From Demequina globuliformis (GTDB lineage: Bacteria > Actinomycetota > Actinomycetes > Actinomycetales > Demequinaceae), in contig NZ_BBRG01000001.1 in NCBI RefSeq assembly GCF_000975155.1, positions 1,719,647 through 1,783,646 of the forward strand: a stretch of DNA of 64,000 nt, written 5' to 3'. Position 1 is the first letter of the stretch. Every line of letters begins with the position of its first letter. Under the pieces are notes generated by a model. The model was not told the origin of the DNA. It saw only the letters and a program-made list of their open reading frames with translations, and did not search any database. This document shows positions 28,470-36,641 of this stretch, piece after piece. The position numbers were made by a program, and so were the translations under genes.

Positions 28470-28546
28470 GTCTCGAGGATAGTCCCGAGCGCGAACCGCT
28501 CATGCGGCGGTGCGGCGGGCCGATGCCGGGCCCCCTGGCAGCGTGG

Positions 28547-28615
28547 AGTGGCACGTTTTGGCTGGTGAACGGCCGTAAAACAGCCGAATGGCTCCATTTG
28601 GCGGAGAGGGGGAGG
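28547..28615 (+). repeat. Interspersed palindromic repeat, copy A
   Basis: A 69-nt copy of a repeat found three times in the window. It begins AGTGGCAC, contains GTAAAACAGCC and the 20-nt core GCCGAATGGCTCCATTTGGC (28583-28602), and ends GGCGGAGAGGGGGAGG. The core is palindromic (arms GCCAAATGG / CCATTTGGC in the other copies; here one substitution). It lies between hisN and the PL9 lyase gene, just upstream of the lyase promoter. Confidence 0.75.
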
Positions 28616-28618
28616 TGC

Positions 28619-28648
28619 TTGACGTGGCGCGAGGAATGCGCTTACCGT
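28619..28648 (+). promoter_or_regulatory. Putative promoter of the PL9 lyase gene
   Basis: TTGACG at 28619-28624 and TACCGT-like at 28643-28648 with an 18-bp spacer, ~85 bp upstream of the ATG. The LacI-type operator at 28666 sits about 18 bp after the -10, where a bound repressor would block initiation. Consensus match only. Confidence 0.45.
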
Positions 28649-28665
28649 GGCAGGGAACCGGATGT

Positions 28666-28677
28666 GAAACCGGTTTC
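28666..28677. promoter_or_regulatory. LacI-type operator upstream of the PL9 lyase
   Basis: GAAACCGGTTTC, a perfect 12-bp palindrome. The same GAAA-N4-TTTC pattern occurs upstream of the ABC importer at 57268 and 57302, and a variant upstream of the PL11 lyase at 62295. Confidence 0.65.
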
Positions 28678-28732
28678 TCGCTCGTCTCAACGGAGAGGCG
28701 GCGCGAGCCTTCGATTCTCAATGGGGAGATTC

Positions 28733-31700
28733 ATGAAGCTGATATCACGCAGTATCCGCTTGACGACAGCCGCGCTCGCCACCGCTGCACTCGCCGCGGT
28801 CGTCGCTGTGCCGGCTGGGGCCGCAGGGCCCGAGGGCGCTCTGAACGCCAATAACCTCGCCGCCGGCGAATACACCTCGAACTTCGCGGCCGGCGACTTC
28901 ACGGTCCACGCGGCGCCAGGTAAGGACGTCGACGTCGACGGCAGCGACCGCACCTCTGATCGCGGTGACGAGTACACCCAACGTCTCAAACTGAACGGCT
29001 CGGGTTCCGCGGCGAACCGCTCCCTCTCGTTCACCGTCGACGACGCGACGCAGGTCATCGTCCATGCGCGCAGCGGCAGCGGCAGCTCTGACCGCGCCCT
29101 GGGACTGTATGACGAGGCATGGAGCCTGCTCGACGAGGCCCCGGCTCTTGCAGACGACTCCGGCTCACCCATCACGACTGAGGTCTTGGAGGTTCCTGCC
29201 GCCGGCACCTATTGGATCGCGTCGACGGGCTCAGGCGTCAACGTTTACCACGCGCAGATCGGCCTCGACGAGCCGCAAGAGCGGCCCGCCTGGGACACCG
29301 TCAGCGCGCCCACCGTTGACTCCCTCAGCGTCAACGCCGACGACCCCTCGCGCATCGATGTCACTTACTCAGGACTCGTGGGCGATGACGGCGCTGACCT
29401 CGCGCACGCCGCGCTCATGGACGCCTCCGGAGCGGTCGTTGACCGCGACTTCACCGCCACCGAAGGAGCCAGCGGCAGTCTGTCGTTGACGCCGCCGGGC
29501 TCGGGCACCTACACCGTGGAGGTCTCGCTCACGCGGGCCGGTGAGGACGCGGCGCTCGTCTCCGCGCCGGCGGCGCTCGAGGACTTCTCGCTTCCCCTCG
29601 CGGGACCGTCGATCACAGGTTCGCTGACGACCGCGGTGTCAGGCGGCACAGCCACCGTCACCCTCGAGTGGGGTGCGGTCGCCGAAGCGGAGTCGTACTC
29701 CATTGAGACCGCGCGCGGCGGCGACTTTGCCACTGTGCTGGATGGGATCACGGACACAACGACCGCAGTGCCGGGACTTGAGCCCGGCTCGACCTACCAG
29801 ATGCGCGTGGTCGCGCACCGGGGCTCGGATGTCGCGGTAGGTGAAAGCACTGACATCGACGTGGCTGCGTCCGTTGAGCGGTGGCAAGTGGCGGACGTGG
29901 GCTCGAACGCGAGTTCCTCCACGGGCGCCGTCGACAACGGAGACGGCACCGTGACGTTCGACGCCACAGGCAGCTCGACCAAGTTCGCGTCCTCCGAGGA
30001 CGGCTTCCAGTACTTCTACACGCAAGTGGACCCCGACACCGAGAACTTCACGTTGACGGCGACCTTTCGTGTCGATGACGCCTCTCGCAAGGACAATCAG
30101 TCCGGCTTTGGCATCATTGCGGTCGACGACCTGGTGGCCGGCGAGTCCTCGCACCGGTACTTCAACTCTGCCGGTGCGCTGGTGACCCGCTACAACGAAG
30201 GCACAGACCAGATCGTCGACGGCTCGCCCGGAGCCCGGTTCGTGACTGGATACACCGGCGCGACCAACGACGCCACGGCAGGCGCGCGCGACTCGAGCGG
30301 TTCGCGTGACTTTGATCCCGAGTACCGACCGGAGATCACGACTGGCCCCAAGTTCGGCGACGGCGACGTCTACGAGTTCACGCTCCGCCGCTCCAACACG
30401 GGCTTCCACGCGATCTGGCACCGCGAGGGCAGCGACGACATCGAGGTCATCGAATACGACCCCGACATGCTGCTCGCGCAAAACCCCGAGCACTTCTATG
30501 TGGGCCTCGCGACCGCGCGCAAGATCGCGGTCACGGTGACGGACTGGGAGTTCACAACCGTTCACCCGGACAACGATGAGGAGGCGCAGGAGCGCCCCAT
30601 CGAGCAGATCCCCACGTCCCTGACGGTGGACGTCACCCGAACTACGGCGGCCACCAGCCTCGATGTTCCGCTCGTCGCTGACTTCTACGGCACCGGGCAG
30701 ATCCTGGACGCGGACGGAGCTGTCGTGGTCGACGGCCTTGAGCTGGTCCCCGGCGAGAGGGTATCCGGCAGCGTGGACCTCGTCAGCGGTGACAACCAGT
30801 TCACCGCGCGAGCGATCCCCGCGGCCGAGCAGCCACAGTTGGGGGAGTACGAGGCACTGGAGTCGCTGGACCCCGTCGACGTGGCCCTCACGATCACGGT
30901 GGACGCCATCGGGTATCCGGGCCAGTCCGTGTGGGTGGCCCCCGAGGCAGCAGCAGATGGCGCCGGCACTCAGGCCGACCCGGTCGATATCTACACGGCC
31001 GTGGCGTTCGCTCAGCCGGGCCAGCAGGTGGTGCTCACCGACGGCACCTATGCGCTCAACCGGGCTGTCGTGGTCGAGCGGGGCCGCGACGGCACCGAGA
31101 ATGCGCCGATCACACTCATGTCAGAGCCGGGCGCTCGAGCGGTGCTCGACCTGAGCGACTCGGTCAGCGGCGGCCTGCACCTGCGCGCCGACTGGTGGCA
31201 TGTATACAACCTGGAGATCACCGGTTCAGGCGACAAGCTCAAACCCATGCTGATCCAGGGCAACCACAACATCGTCGAGCGCGTGGAGTCTCACCACAAC
31301 CAGGACACCGGCATCCAGATCTCAGGCTCGTCGAGCGAGCCGCCGGCGCTGTGGCCGTCCCACAACCTGGTCGTCTCCTCGGTGGCACACCACAATGCCG
31401 ATGCGGGCGGTAACGACGCGGATGGCTTCGCGGCCAAGCTCACCGTCGGTGAGGGCAACGTGTTCCGCCACAACATCGCGCACCACAACATCGATGACGG
31501 CTGGGACCTGTACGCCAAGTCCACGACCGGCCCCATCGGCACCGTGGTGATCGAGGATTCCGTCGCCTACAACAATGGCTGGCTGTCCGACGACCCAAGC
31601 CGCACGGGTGAAGGCAATGGCTTCAAGCTCGGCGGCGAGTCCATGCCGGGTGACCATCTGCTGCGCAACTCGGTCAGTTACGGGAACCTCGGCACGGGTG

Positions 31701-32449
31701 TGACCTCGAACTCCGGCCCTGATGTGCGGCTCGATCGCGTCACCTCGGTGGACAACGACCGTGGTGTGCGCCTCGAAACCAACGCGTCAGCAACCGACTA
31801 TGTGGCAGGCGGTGTGCTGTCGTGGCGCAACCCCAGTGCCGACGTTCTGGGCCTCAAGCAGGATGACGAGTCCTTGATCGCCGCCCAAGACAACTACTTC
31901 GACGGTGCGACGGCGAATGCGTCCGACGGCCGTCCCGCGGAAGTCACGGCCGACTGGTTCATCCTCGACGATCCCTCGGGTGTGACGCCTGAGATTGCCT
32001 CTGACGGCAGCGTCGATATGTCCGGGCTGTTTGCCCTCACCGACGTGGCGCCCGAGGACACGGGTGCACGCCTGACGGTGGGTGACGGCTCGACTGACAT
32101 TGAGGTCCTGCCCGAAGTCCAGGGTCCATCCGCATGGTTCGCGACGACCGTGTACACGGCGGGCGACCGAGTCCAGCACGAGGGCTACGAGTACGAGGCT
32201 CGCTGGTGGACCCGAAACAACGAGCCCGGCGCGCACGCGTGGGGTCCCTGGGTCAAGGTGGGCGAGGTCCACGCCCCGGCTGCTGTGGCTGAGTGCGCGG
32301 TCGCCTGGGACCCCTCTCACGTGTACACCGGCGGCGAGCTCGTTTCGGTCGACGGCGTGAACTACCGCGCCCAGTGGTGGACCCGTGCACAGGAACCCGG
32401 CGGATCTGTGTGGGGTCCCTGGGCTGCAGTAGGGACCTGCGCGGCGTAG
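28733..32449 (+). CDS. Secreted multidomain pectate lyase, family PL9, with two CBM5/12 modules
   Basis: 1238 residues from ATG at 28733 with GGGGAG upstream. Signal peptide residues 1-~31 (ending VPAGAAG). Then an N-terminal beta domain (~35-180), an Fn3-like region (~290-380), a jelly-roll/laminin-G-like domain (~381-609) and the PL9 right-handed beta-helix (~725-1050). Asp residues at 897, 921, 922 and 925 reproduce the spacing of the four Ca2+-binding Asp of Pel9A (209/233/234/237). Lys965 in GNGFKLGG is the likely catalytic base. Two C-terminal chitin-binding type 3/CBM5-12 modules follow (~1135-1178 and ~1190-1236, YxxGDxV...WWT...P...WGPW). It cleaves polygalacturonan outside the cell; the operator upstream suggests induction by pectin products. 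Confidence 0.88.
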   Translation: MKLISRSIRLTTAALATAALAAVVAVPAGAAGPEGALNANNLAAGEYTSNFAAGDFTVHAAPGKDVDVDGSDRTSDRGDEYTQRLKLNGSGSAANRSLSFTVDDATQVIVHARSGSGSSDRALGLYDEAWSLLDEAPALADDSGSPITTEVLEVPAAGTYWIASTGSGVNVYHAQIGLDEPQERPAWDTVSAPTVDSLSVNADDPSRIDVTYSGLVGDDGADLAHAALMDASGAVVDRDFTATEGASGSLSLTPPGSGTYTVEVSLTRAGEDAALVSAPAALEDFSLPLAGPSITGSLTTAVSGGTATVTLEWGAVAEAESYSIETARGGDFATVLDGITDTTTAVPGLEPGSTYQMRVVAHRGSDVAVGESTDIDVAASVERWQVADVGSNASSSTGAVDNGDGTVTFDATGSSTKFASSEDGFQYFYTQVDPDTENFTLTATFRVDDASRKDNQSGFGIIAVDDLVAGESSHRYFNSAGALVTRYNEGTDQIVDGSPGARFVTGYTGATNDATAGARDSSGSRDFDPEYRPEITTGPKFGDGDVYEFTLRRSNTGFHAIWHREGSDDIEVIEYDPDMLLAQNPEHFYVGLATARKIAVTVTDWEFTTVHPDNDEEAQERPIEQIPTSLTVDVTRTTAATSLDVPLVADFYGTGQILDADGAVVVDGLELVPGERVSGSVDLVSGDNQFTARAIPAAEQPQLGEYEALESLDPVDVALTITVDAIGYPGQSVWVAPEAAADGAGTQADPVDIYTAVAFAQPGQQVVLTDGTYALNRAVVVERGRDGTENAPITLMSEPGARAVLDLSDSVSGGLHLRADWWHVYNLEITGSGDKLKPMLIQGNHNIVERVESHHNQDTGIQISGSSSEPPALWPSHNLVVSSVAHHNADAGGNDADGFAAKLTVGEGNVFRHNIAHHNIDDGWDLYAKSTTGPIGTVVIEDSVAYNNGWLSDDPSRTGEGNGFKLGGESMPGDHLLRNSVSYGNLGTGVTSNSGPDVRLDRVTSVDNDRGVRLETNASATDYVAGGVLSWRNPSADVLGLKQDDESLIAAQDNYFDGATANASDGRPAEVTADWFILDDPSGVTPEIASDGSVDMSGLFALTDVAPEDTGARLTVGDGSTDIEVLPEVQGPSAWFATTVYTAGDRVQHEGYEYEARWWTRNNEPGAHAWGPWVKVGEVHAPAAVAECAVAWDPSHVYTGGELVSVDGVNYRAQWWTRAQEPGGSVWGPWAAVGTCAA

Positions 32450-32480
32450 ACCTGGCGTCTCAGGGCGAGGGCTGGTGCGG

Positions 32481-33500
32481 CTACCAGCTCTCGCCCTCGG
32501 CGCGAGTGGCGAGGAGCCTCCGGATGGACTCGACGCGGGCGCGCTGAGCCTCGGTGTGTGCCCAGGCGTCCAGTTCGCAGCCGGCTTCGGCGGACTCGTG
32601 CGTGCAGCCTCGTGGGCATCGCTCCGCTGCCGCCTCCGCGACGTCGGGAAAGGCCGCGATGAAGTGGTCGGGGTCCACGTGGGCAAGTCCGAATGTCCTG
32701 ACCCCAGGGGTGTCGATGATGCGCCCGCCATCGGGAAGGTCAAGTGCGACGGCGGACGTCGAGGTGTGGCGGCCACGCCCGGTCACGTCGTTGACGTGCC
32801 CCACTGCTCGCGCGGCATCGGGCACGAGCGCATTCACCAGCGTCGACTTGCCCACGCCCGAGTACCCCACCAGGACGCTTTCGCGTCCGGTGAGAAGAGA
32901 CCGCAGCGGGCCGATGCCGTCGACACGTCGCGTACCGTCAGCGTCGGTTGACATGGTGGTCACCAGCACGGTGACGCCGAGCGGCTCGTAGGCAGCGCGG
33001 AGTTCGTCGGCGCTGCCAAGGTCGCCCTTGGTGAGGATCAGCAGGGCGTCCATGCCGGCGTCGAGCGCCGCGACAAGGCAGCGATCGATCATCCGCGGGT
33101 TCGGGTCAGGATCAGCGAGGGCCGTAACAATGCCGAGTTGGTGCGCGTTCGCGACCACGACCCGCTCGGTGGGGTCAGTGTCGTCCGCGGTGCGGCGCAA
33201 CTCTGTCTGTCGAGGCTGCCGCTTCACGATCCTGGCAAGCGTGCCATCGGCCCCCGAAACGTCCCCCACGAGGGCCACGCGGTCGCCCACGACCAGACCG
33301 CGGCGCCCGAGTTCACGGGCCTTCACTGCCGTCACCGCGGTGCCGTCGTCCAGGACTGCGGAGAAGCGGCCGCGATCCACGCCGATGACCACGCCCGCGA
33401 CTGCGTCGTCGTGGCTGGGCCTGCGCTTCGAGCGCGGACGGGATCCCTTGCCGGGCCTAACCCTGGCATCGGACTCGTCGTAGCGGCTCCAGTCGCTCAC
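32481..33500 (-). CDS. rsgA: Ribosome small-subunit biogenesis GTPase RsgA
   Basis: 339 residues from a GTG overlapping the aroA stop (GTGA). An OB-fold region (residues ~40-105) precedes a circularly permuted GTPase: G4 LTKGD appears before G1 GYSGVGKSTL, and G3 IDTPGVRTFGL follows. The C-terminal zinc knuckle is CPRGCTHESAEAGC. RsgA checks 30S maturation at the decoding site. The N-terminus is very basic (RPGKGSRPRSKRRPSHDD). The aroA-rsgA pair is the usual order in Micrococcales. Confidence 0.94.
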   Translation of the reverse strand: MSDWSRYDESDARVRPGKGSRPRSKRRPSHDDAVAGVVIGVDRGRFSAVLDDGTAVTAVKARELGRRGLVVGDRVALVGDVSGADGTLARIVKRQPRQTELRRTADDTDPTERVVVANAHQLGIVTALADPDPNPRMIDRCLVAALDAGMDALLILTKGDLGSADELRAAYEPLGVTVLVTTMSTDADGTRRVDGIGPLRSLLTGRESVLVGYSGVGKSTLVNALVPDAARAVGHVNDVTGRGRHTSTSAVALDLPDGGRIIDTPGVRTFGLAHVDPDHFIAAFPDVAEAAAERCPRGCTHESAEAGCELDAWAHTEAQRARVESIRRLLATRAEGESW

Positions 33501-34813
33501 GCGCTCAACATGTCCTTCCACATCTGCGGGAAGTCAGGCATGGTCTTGGCGGTGGTGCCGACGTGCAGCACGTCCACGCTGTCGGCGGCAAGGCCGATCA
33601 CCGCCGCAAACGTTGCCATGCGGTGGTCGTGGTACGTCTCCATCGTGGCGCCGGTGAGCCCGCCCAGCGGCATCCCGTCGAACTTCAGTGAGTCGTCACC
33701 CGCGAGGCAGCGGCCGCCTAGGCGATCCACTTCCGTGGAGATGGCTTTGAGCCTGTCAGTTTCGTGTCCACGCAGGTGGCCGATCCCGCTGATCACGGAC
33801 GGTGATGCTGCCAGTGCACACAGGGCCGCGATCGTTGGCGTGATCTCGCCAGCGGGGGACAGGTCGGCGTCGATCCCAGCGATCTCGCCATTCGCCAGGC
33901 CGGGGGCGGTGACGCTGAGCACGTCCCCGTCCAGGGAGCAGGTGGCGCCCATGGACTCAAGGATCTCGGGAAACAGCGCGCCCGGCTGGGTCGTGGATGC
34001 TGGCCAACCGGGAATCCGCACCGTGCCTCCGGCGACCAGCGGCGCAGCGATGAAGGGGCCGGCGTTGGACAGGTCGGGCTCGACCCGAACATTGCCGAGG
34101 GCAATGGGGCCGGGGTGCACCGTCCACGTGCGCTCATTGGGCTGATCCACCCGGACGCCCGCTTCGCGCAAGGTCTGGCAGGTCATGTCGATGTGCGGCA
34201 GGCTCGGCAGCGTCGCGCCGGTGTGACGGATCGTGAGGCCCTGCGGCAGGCGGGGGGCGACCATCAGGAGCGCCGTGACGAACTGCGAACTTGCAGAGGC
34301 ATCAACGTCGACGTCCGCGGGAATCTCCGCTGGCGGGGTGACCGTGAAGGGCAGGGTTCCCGTGCCGTCGTCTGCCACCGCAGCGCCCAAGGCGCGCAAC
34401 GCGTCGAGCAATGGACCCATGGGCCGTACGCGTGCTTCCGCGTCTCCGTCAAAGGTGACCGGGCCATCGGCCAGCAGCACCAGGGGTGGCACGAATCGCA
34501 TGACCGTGCCCGCGAGCCCCGTGAAGACGTGCCCGCCACCGCGCAGCGGGCCAGGGGTGACAGTCCACTCAGGCCCGTCGTCATCCACGGTGACCCCGAG
34601 CTCGCGGAGCGCCTCGATCATGAGGTCGGAGTCACGCGACCGAAGCCCGCCCCGGATAGTCACCGGCGCATCGGCCAACGCCGCGAGCGGCAGAAAACGA
34701 TTGGTCAGCGACTTGCTACCGGGCACCTCAACGGTGGCGTCGAGAGAATGCATGGCGCGCGGCGCGCGCCAGATCTGACCGGGACCGGTGCCAAGCGGTG
34801 GGGAGCCCGTCAC
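33497..34813 (-). CDS. aroA: 3-phosphoshikimate 1-carboxyvinyltransferase (EPSP synthase)
   Basis: 438 residues. It transfers enolpyruvyl from PEP to shikimate-3-phosphate in aromatic amino-acid synthesis. Visible motifs: VPGSKSLTNRFLPLAALA (S3P-binding Lys/Ser), GLAGTVMRFVPPL (the LPxGTxxR-like loop), DASASSQFVTALL, EPDLSNAGPF and the C-terminal YHDHRMA. The loop lacks the Asn-Ala-Gly-Thr wording of class I enzymes (GLAGTVMR), normal for actinobacterial AroA. It overlaps both the DoxX-like gene (ATGA) and rsgA. Confidence 0.93.
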   Translation of the reverse strand: MTGSPPLGTGPGQIWRAPRAMHSLDATVEVPGSKSLTNRFLPLAALADAPVTIRGGLRSRDSDLMIEALRELGVTVDDDGPEWTVTPGPLRGGGHVFTGLAGTVMRFVPPLVLLADGPVTFDGDAEARVRPMGPLLDALRALGAAVADDGTGTLPFTVTPPAEIPADVDVDASASSQFVTALLMVAPRLPQGLTIRHTGATLPSLPHIDMTCQTLREAGVRVDQPNERTWTVHPGPIALGNVRVEPDLSNAGPFIAAPLVAGGTVRIPGWPASTTQPGALFPEILESMGATCSLDGDVLSVTAPGLANGEIAGIDADLSPAGEITPTIAALCALAASPSVISGIGHLRGHETDRLKAISTEVDRLGGRCLAGDDSLKFDGMPLGGLTGATMETYHDHRMATFAAVIGLAADSVDVLHVGTTAKTMPDFPQMWKDMLSA

Positions 34814-35352
34814 TTCTTTGTGGCCGTGACGGCTGCACCGCGGCGGGTCTTCTTTGCCTCAACCGTGGTCTTGCCCGACTTCTTGGCTTCCTTGGCCTCA
34901 GCCTTGGCCTTCTTCTCCTGAGCCTTCGCCTTCTTTGCCTTGGCCTTTTCCTTGCGGCGGGGGTTGTGGCCCGCGGTGGCTGCCAGCAGAGTTCCACCCA
35001 GAAGGGAGACGTTGCGCAGGAACAGTTCGAGTTCCTGCTCCTTCTTTTCTTCGTCGGTCTCCAACCAGAACGGGCGCCCGGCGACGACGGTCGCCGCGGT
35101 CAGTCCCGCAAGCACGAGGCCGGCGGTACGCGGCGTGCGCGACAACGCGAGCACAGAAGCGGCGGCCACCGTGGCCACGCCGTGAACCTTCACGATGTCC
35201 GTCGTCGAGACGCCCTCGACGCCCACCTCTGCCAGGGCGGGCTCCACCACCGGCGCGGCGCGCTCGGCTCGCTTGGCGGGCTCCAGATACGACTGGACGC
35301 CTCCGTACACGAACCAGGTAGCGAGCAGGGGGCGGGCGATGTGTCGAAGCAT
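34810..35352 (-). CDS. DoxX-like membrane protein with Lys/Ala-rich tail
   Basis: 180 residues. Four weak membrane segments lie in residues 1-125 (RHIARPLLATWFVYGGVQSYLEP; ATVAAASVLALSR; AGLVLAGLTAATVVAG; VSLLGGTLLAATAG), matching the DoxX fold. The C-terminal ~50 residues are a low-complexity cationic tail (repeats of KAKAKKAKAQEKK type), likely cytoplasmic and nucleic-acid- or membrane-interacting. It overlaps aroA by 4 bp and is divergent from sigH, sharing the intergenic region with the GGAAT-type promoter. Confidence 0.75.
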   Translation of the reverse strand: MLRHIARPLLATWFVYGGVQSYLEPAKRAERAAPVVEPALAEVGVEGVSTTDIVKVHGVATVAAASVLALSRTPRTAGLVLAGLTAATVVAGRPFWLETDEEKKEQELELFLRNVSLLGGTLLAATAGHNPRRKEKAKAKKAKAQEKKAKAEAKEAKKSGKTTVEAKKTRRGAAVTATKK

Positions 35353-35401
35353 GATCCCAACCTACCAAGTAGCTGCAGAGCACGACAGGTACAACAGACA
35401 A

Positions 35402-35427
35402 GGAATGTCTCGACATAGTTGAGCGTT
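35402..35427 (+). promoter_or_regulatory. SigH/SigR-type autoregulatory promoter
   Basis: GGAAT at 35402-35406 and GTT at 35425-35427 separated by exactly 18 nt. This matches the SigR/SigH consensus GGAAT-N18-GTT, and the gene downstream is itself the SigH-family sigma factor, which is classically autoregulated. Transcription would start at about 35432-35437. Confidence 0.75.
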
Positions 35428-35508
35428 CCACCTCGCATGACATCGACAGCAGTGGCACCCACGCCCACCGCACCTTCACCTGCGGAGGGTCGAGTAGGCT
35501 CGTCAGCC

Positions 35509-36099
35509 ATGAGCGATACCGCGCTGGAGTTCGAGGTCGAGGCACTGTCCTACATGGATCAGCTGTATGCGGCCGCACTGCGCATGACGCGAAACGGTGC
35601 AGACGCTGAGGACCTTGTGCAGGAGACCTACGCCAAGGCATTCGCCGCTCAGGACAAGTTCAAGCCCGGCACCAACCTCAAAGCATGGTTGTACCGGATC
35701 CAAACGAACGCGTTCATCAACACGTATCGCAAGAAGCAGCGCGAGCCCAAGCGTTCCGACGCCGAGCAGGTCGAGGACTGGCAGCTCGCAGCAGCGGCCG
35801 AGCACACCAGCTCCGGCCTGGCCTCAGCAGAGCAGCAGGCGCTCGATGGCCTCGGCGACGAGGAAGTACGCGAGGCGCTCGCTGACTTGCCGGAAGATTT
35901 CAGGATGGCGGTGTACCTGTCCGATGTGGAGGGGTTCGCCTACAAGGAGATCGCGCAGATCATGGACACCCCCGTGGGCACCGTGATGTCGCGCCTTCAC
36001 CGAGGAAGGAAGCTTCTGCGGGAGAAGCTCGCAAGTTATGGGGCAGAGCGTGGTTTCCGCGACAAGCGCGCCGCCAGCACTACAGGTAAGGAGGTGTGA
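35509..36099 (+). CDS. sigH: ECF sigma factor SigH/SigR family (thiol-oxidative stress)
   Basis: 196 residues from ATG 35509. Region 2 ([37 protein letters not shown] ... [23 protein letters not shown]) and region 4 ([50 protein letters not shown]) are typical of SigH/SigR. It directs thioredoxin and other thiol-stress genes and is held by RsrA, encoded 1 bp downstream. The frame is open upstream: ATG 35437 would add 24 residues and lies at the predicted transcription start of the GGAAT-N18-GTT promoter, so a longer, leaderless isoform is possible. ATG 35509 itself has only a distant GGAGG. Confidence 0.92.
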   Translation: MSDTALEFEVEALSYMDQLYAAALRMTRNGADAEDLVQETYAKAFAAQDKFKPGTNLKAWLYRIQTNAFINTYRKKQREPKRSDAEQVEDWQLAAAAEHTSSGLASAEQQALDGLGDEEVREALADLPEDFRMAVYLSDVEGFAYKEIAQIMDTPVGTVMSRLHRGRKLLREKLASYGAERGFRDKRAASTTGKEV

Positions 36100-36100
36100 C

Positions 36101-36343
36101 ATGGCTGGAGCAGAATGCACCGAGGCCCTCGACCGGCTCTTCGAGTACATCGACCACGAGCTTCCCGAGGACGAAGTACAGCGAATCGGCACTCACTTGA
36201 AGTCGTGTCCGCCATGCGAGGCTGAGCACCAGATCAAAGAAAAGATCAAGGCGCTCACCGCTCGCACGGGTGGCGAGAAGGCTCCCGAGGAACTGCGCAA
36301 CCGCATCCTCGAGTCTCTTCGGGCTGTCCGCGAGGACGCCTAA
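36101..36343 (+). CDS. rsrA: Zinc-binding anti-sigma factor RsrA/RshA
   Basis: 80 residues from ATG preceded by AAGGAGG. The ZAS signature is complete: HLKSCPPC (HxxxCxxC) plus an upstream Cys/His region (CTEALDRLFEYIDHEL). It holds SigH inactive; disulfide formation among the Cys releases zinc and the sigma factor. It is 1 bp after the sigH stop, so the two are coupled. Length and motif match Streptomyces RsrA and mycobacterial RshA. Confidence 0.94.
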   Translation: MAGAECTEALDRLFEYIDHELPEDEVQRIGTHLKSCPPCEAEHQIKEKIKALTARTGGEKAPEELRNRILESLRAVREDA

Positions 36344-36388
36344 GCCACACCGGGGCACGAGCGCCACGCATCGGCCCCCTACAACGAC

Positions 36389-36423
36389 AAAGCCCGCATC
36401 GGTCCAGGACCGATGCGGGCTTT
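36389..36423. terminator. Bidirectional terminator between rsrA and bL37
   Basis: Perfect 15-bp stem AAAGCCCGCATCGGT / ACCGATGCGGGCTTT with a 5-nt loop (CCAGG). T-rich on both flanks, it lies between two convergent genes. Confidence 0.88.
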
Positions 36424-36441
36424 CCCCTATGCGGGAACGTC

Positions 36442-36516
36442 TTATGCGTTGGGACGCTTGCCGTGGTTTGCGGCGCCCTTGGCACGCGACTTGCGCTTGC
36501 GGCCTCGCTTGCTCAT
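36442..36516 (-). CDS. 50S ribosomal protein bL37
   Basis: A 24-residue gene. The protein starts MSKRGRKRK and ends ANHGKRPNA, with 11 Lys/Arg. This is the sequence type of bL37, the very small actinobacterial large-subunit protein first seen in mycobacterial ribosome structures. A GAAAGGGGA ribosome-binding site lies ~7 nt before the ATG. It is convergent with rsrA and shares the bidirectional terminator. Confidence 0.88.
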   Translation of the reverse strand: MSKRGRKRKSRAKGAANHGKRPNA

Positions 36517-36641
36517 CGGCTTCCCCTTTCTTGACCGGGTGACATCGTGACCCCCTATCTTCCCACACTCGTGTTCCGGTACGTGCCGCAGGGCGCTACG
36601 CTCGCCTCAAGACACGCCCGCATAGTGCCGATGGAGTTTCC

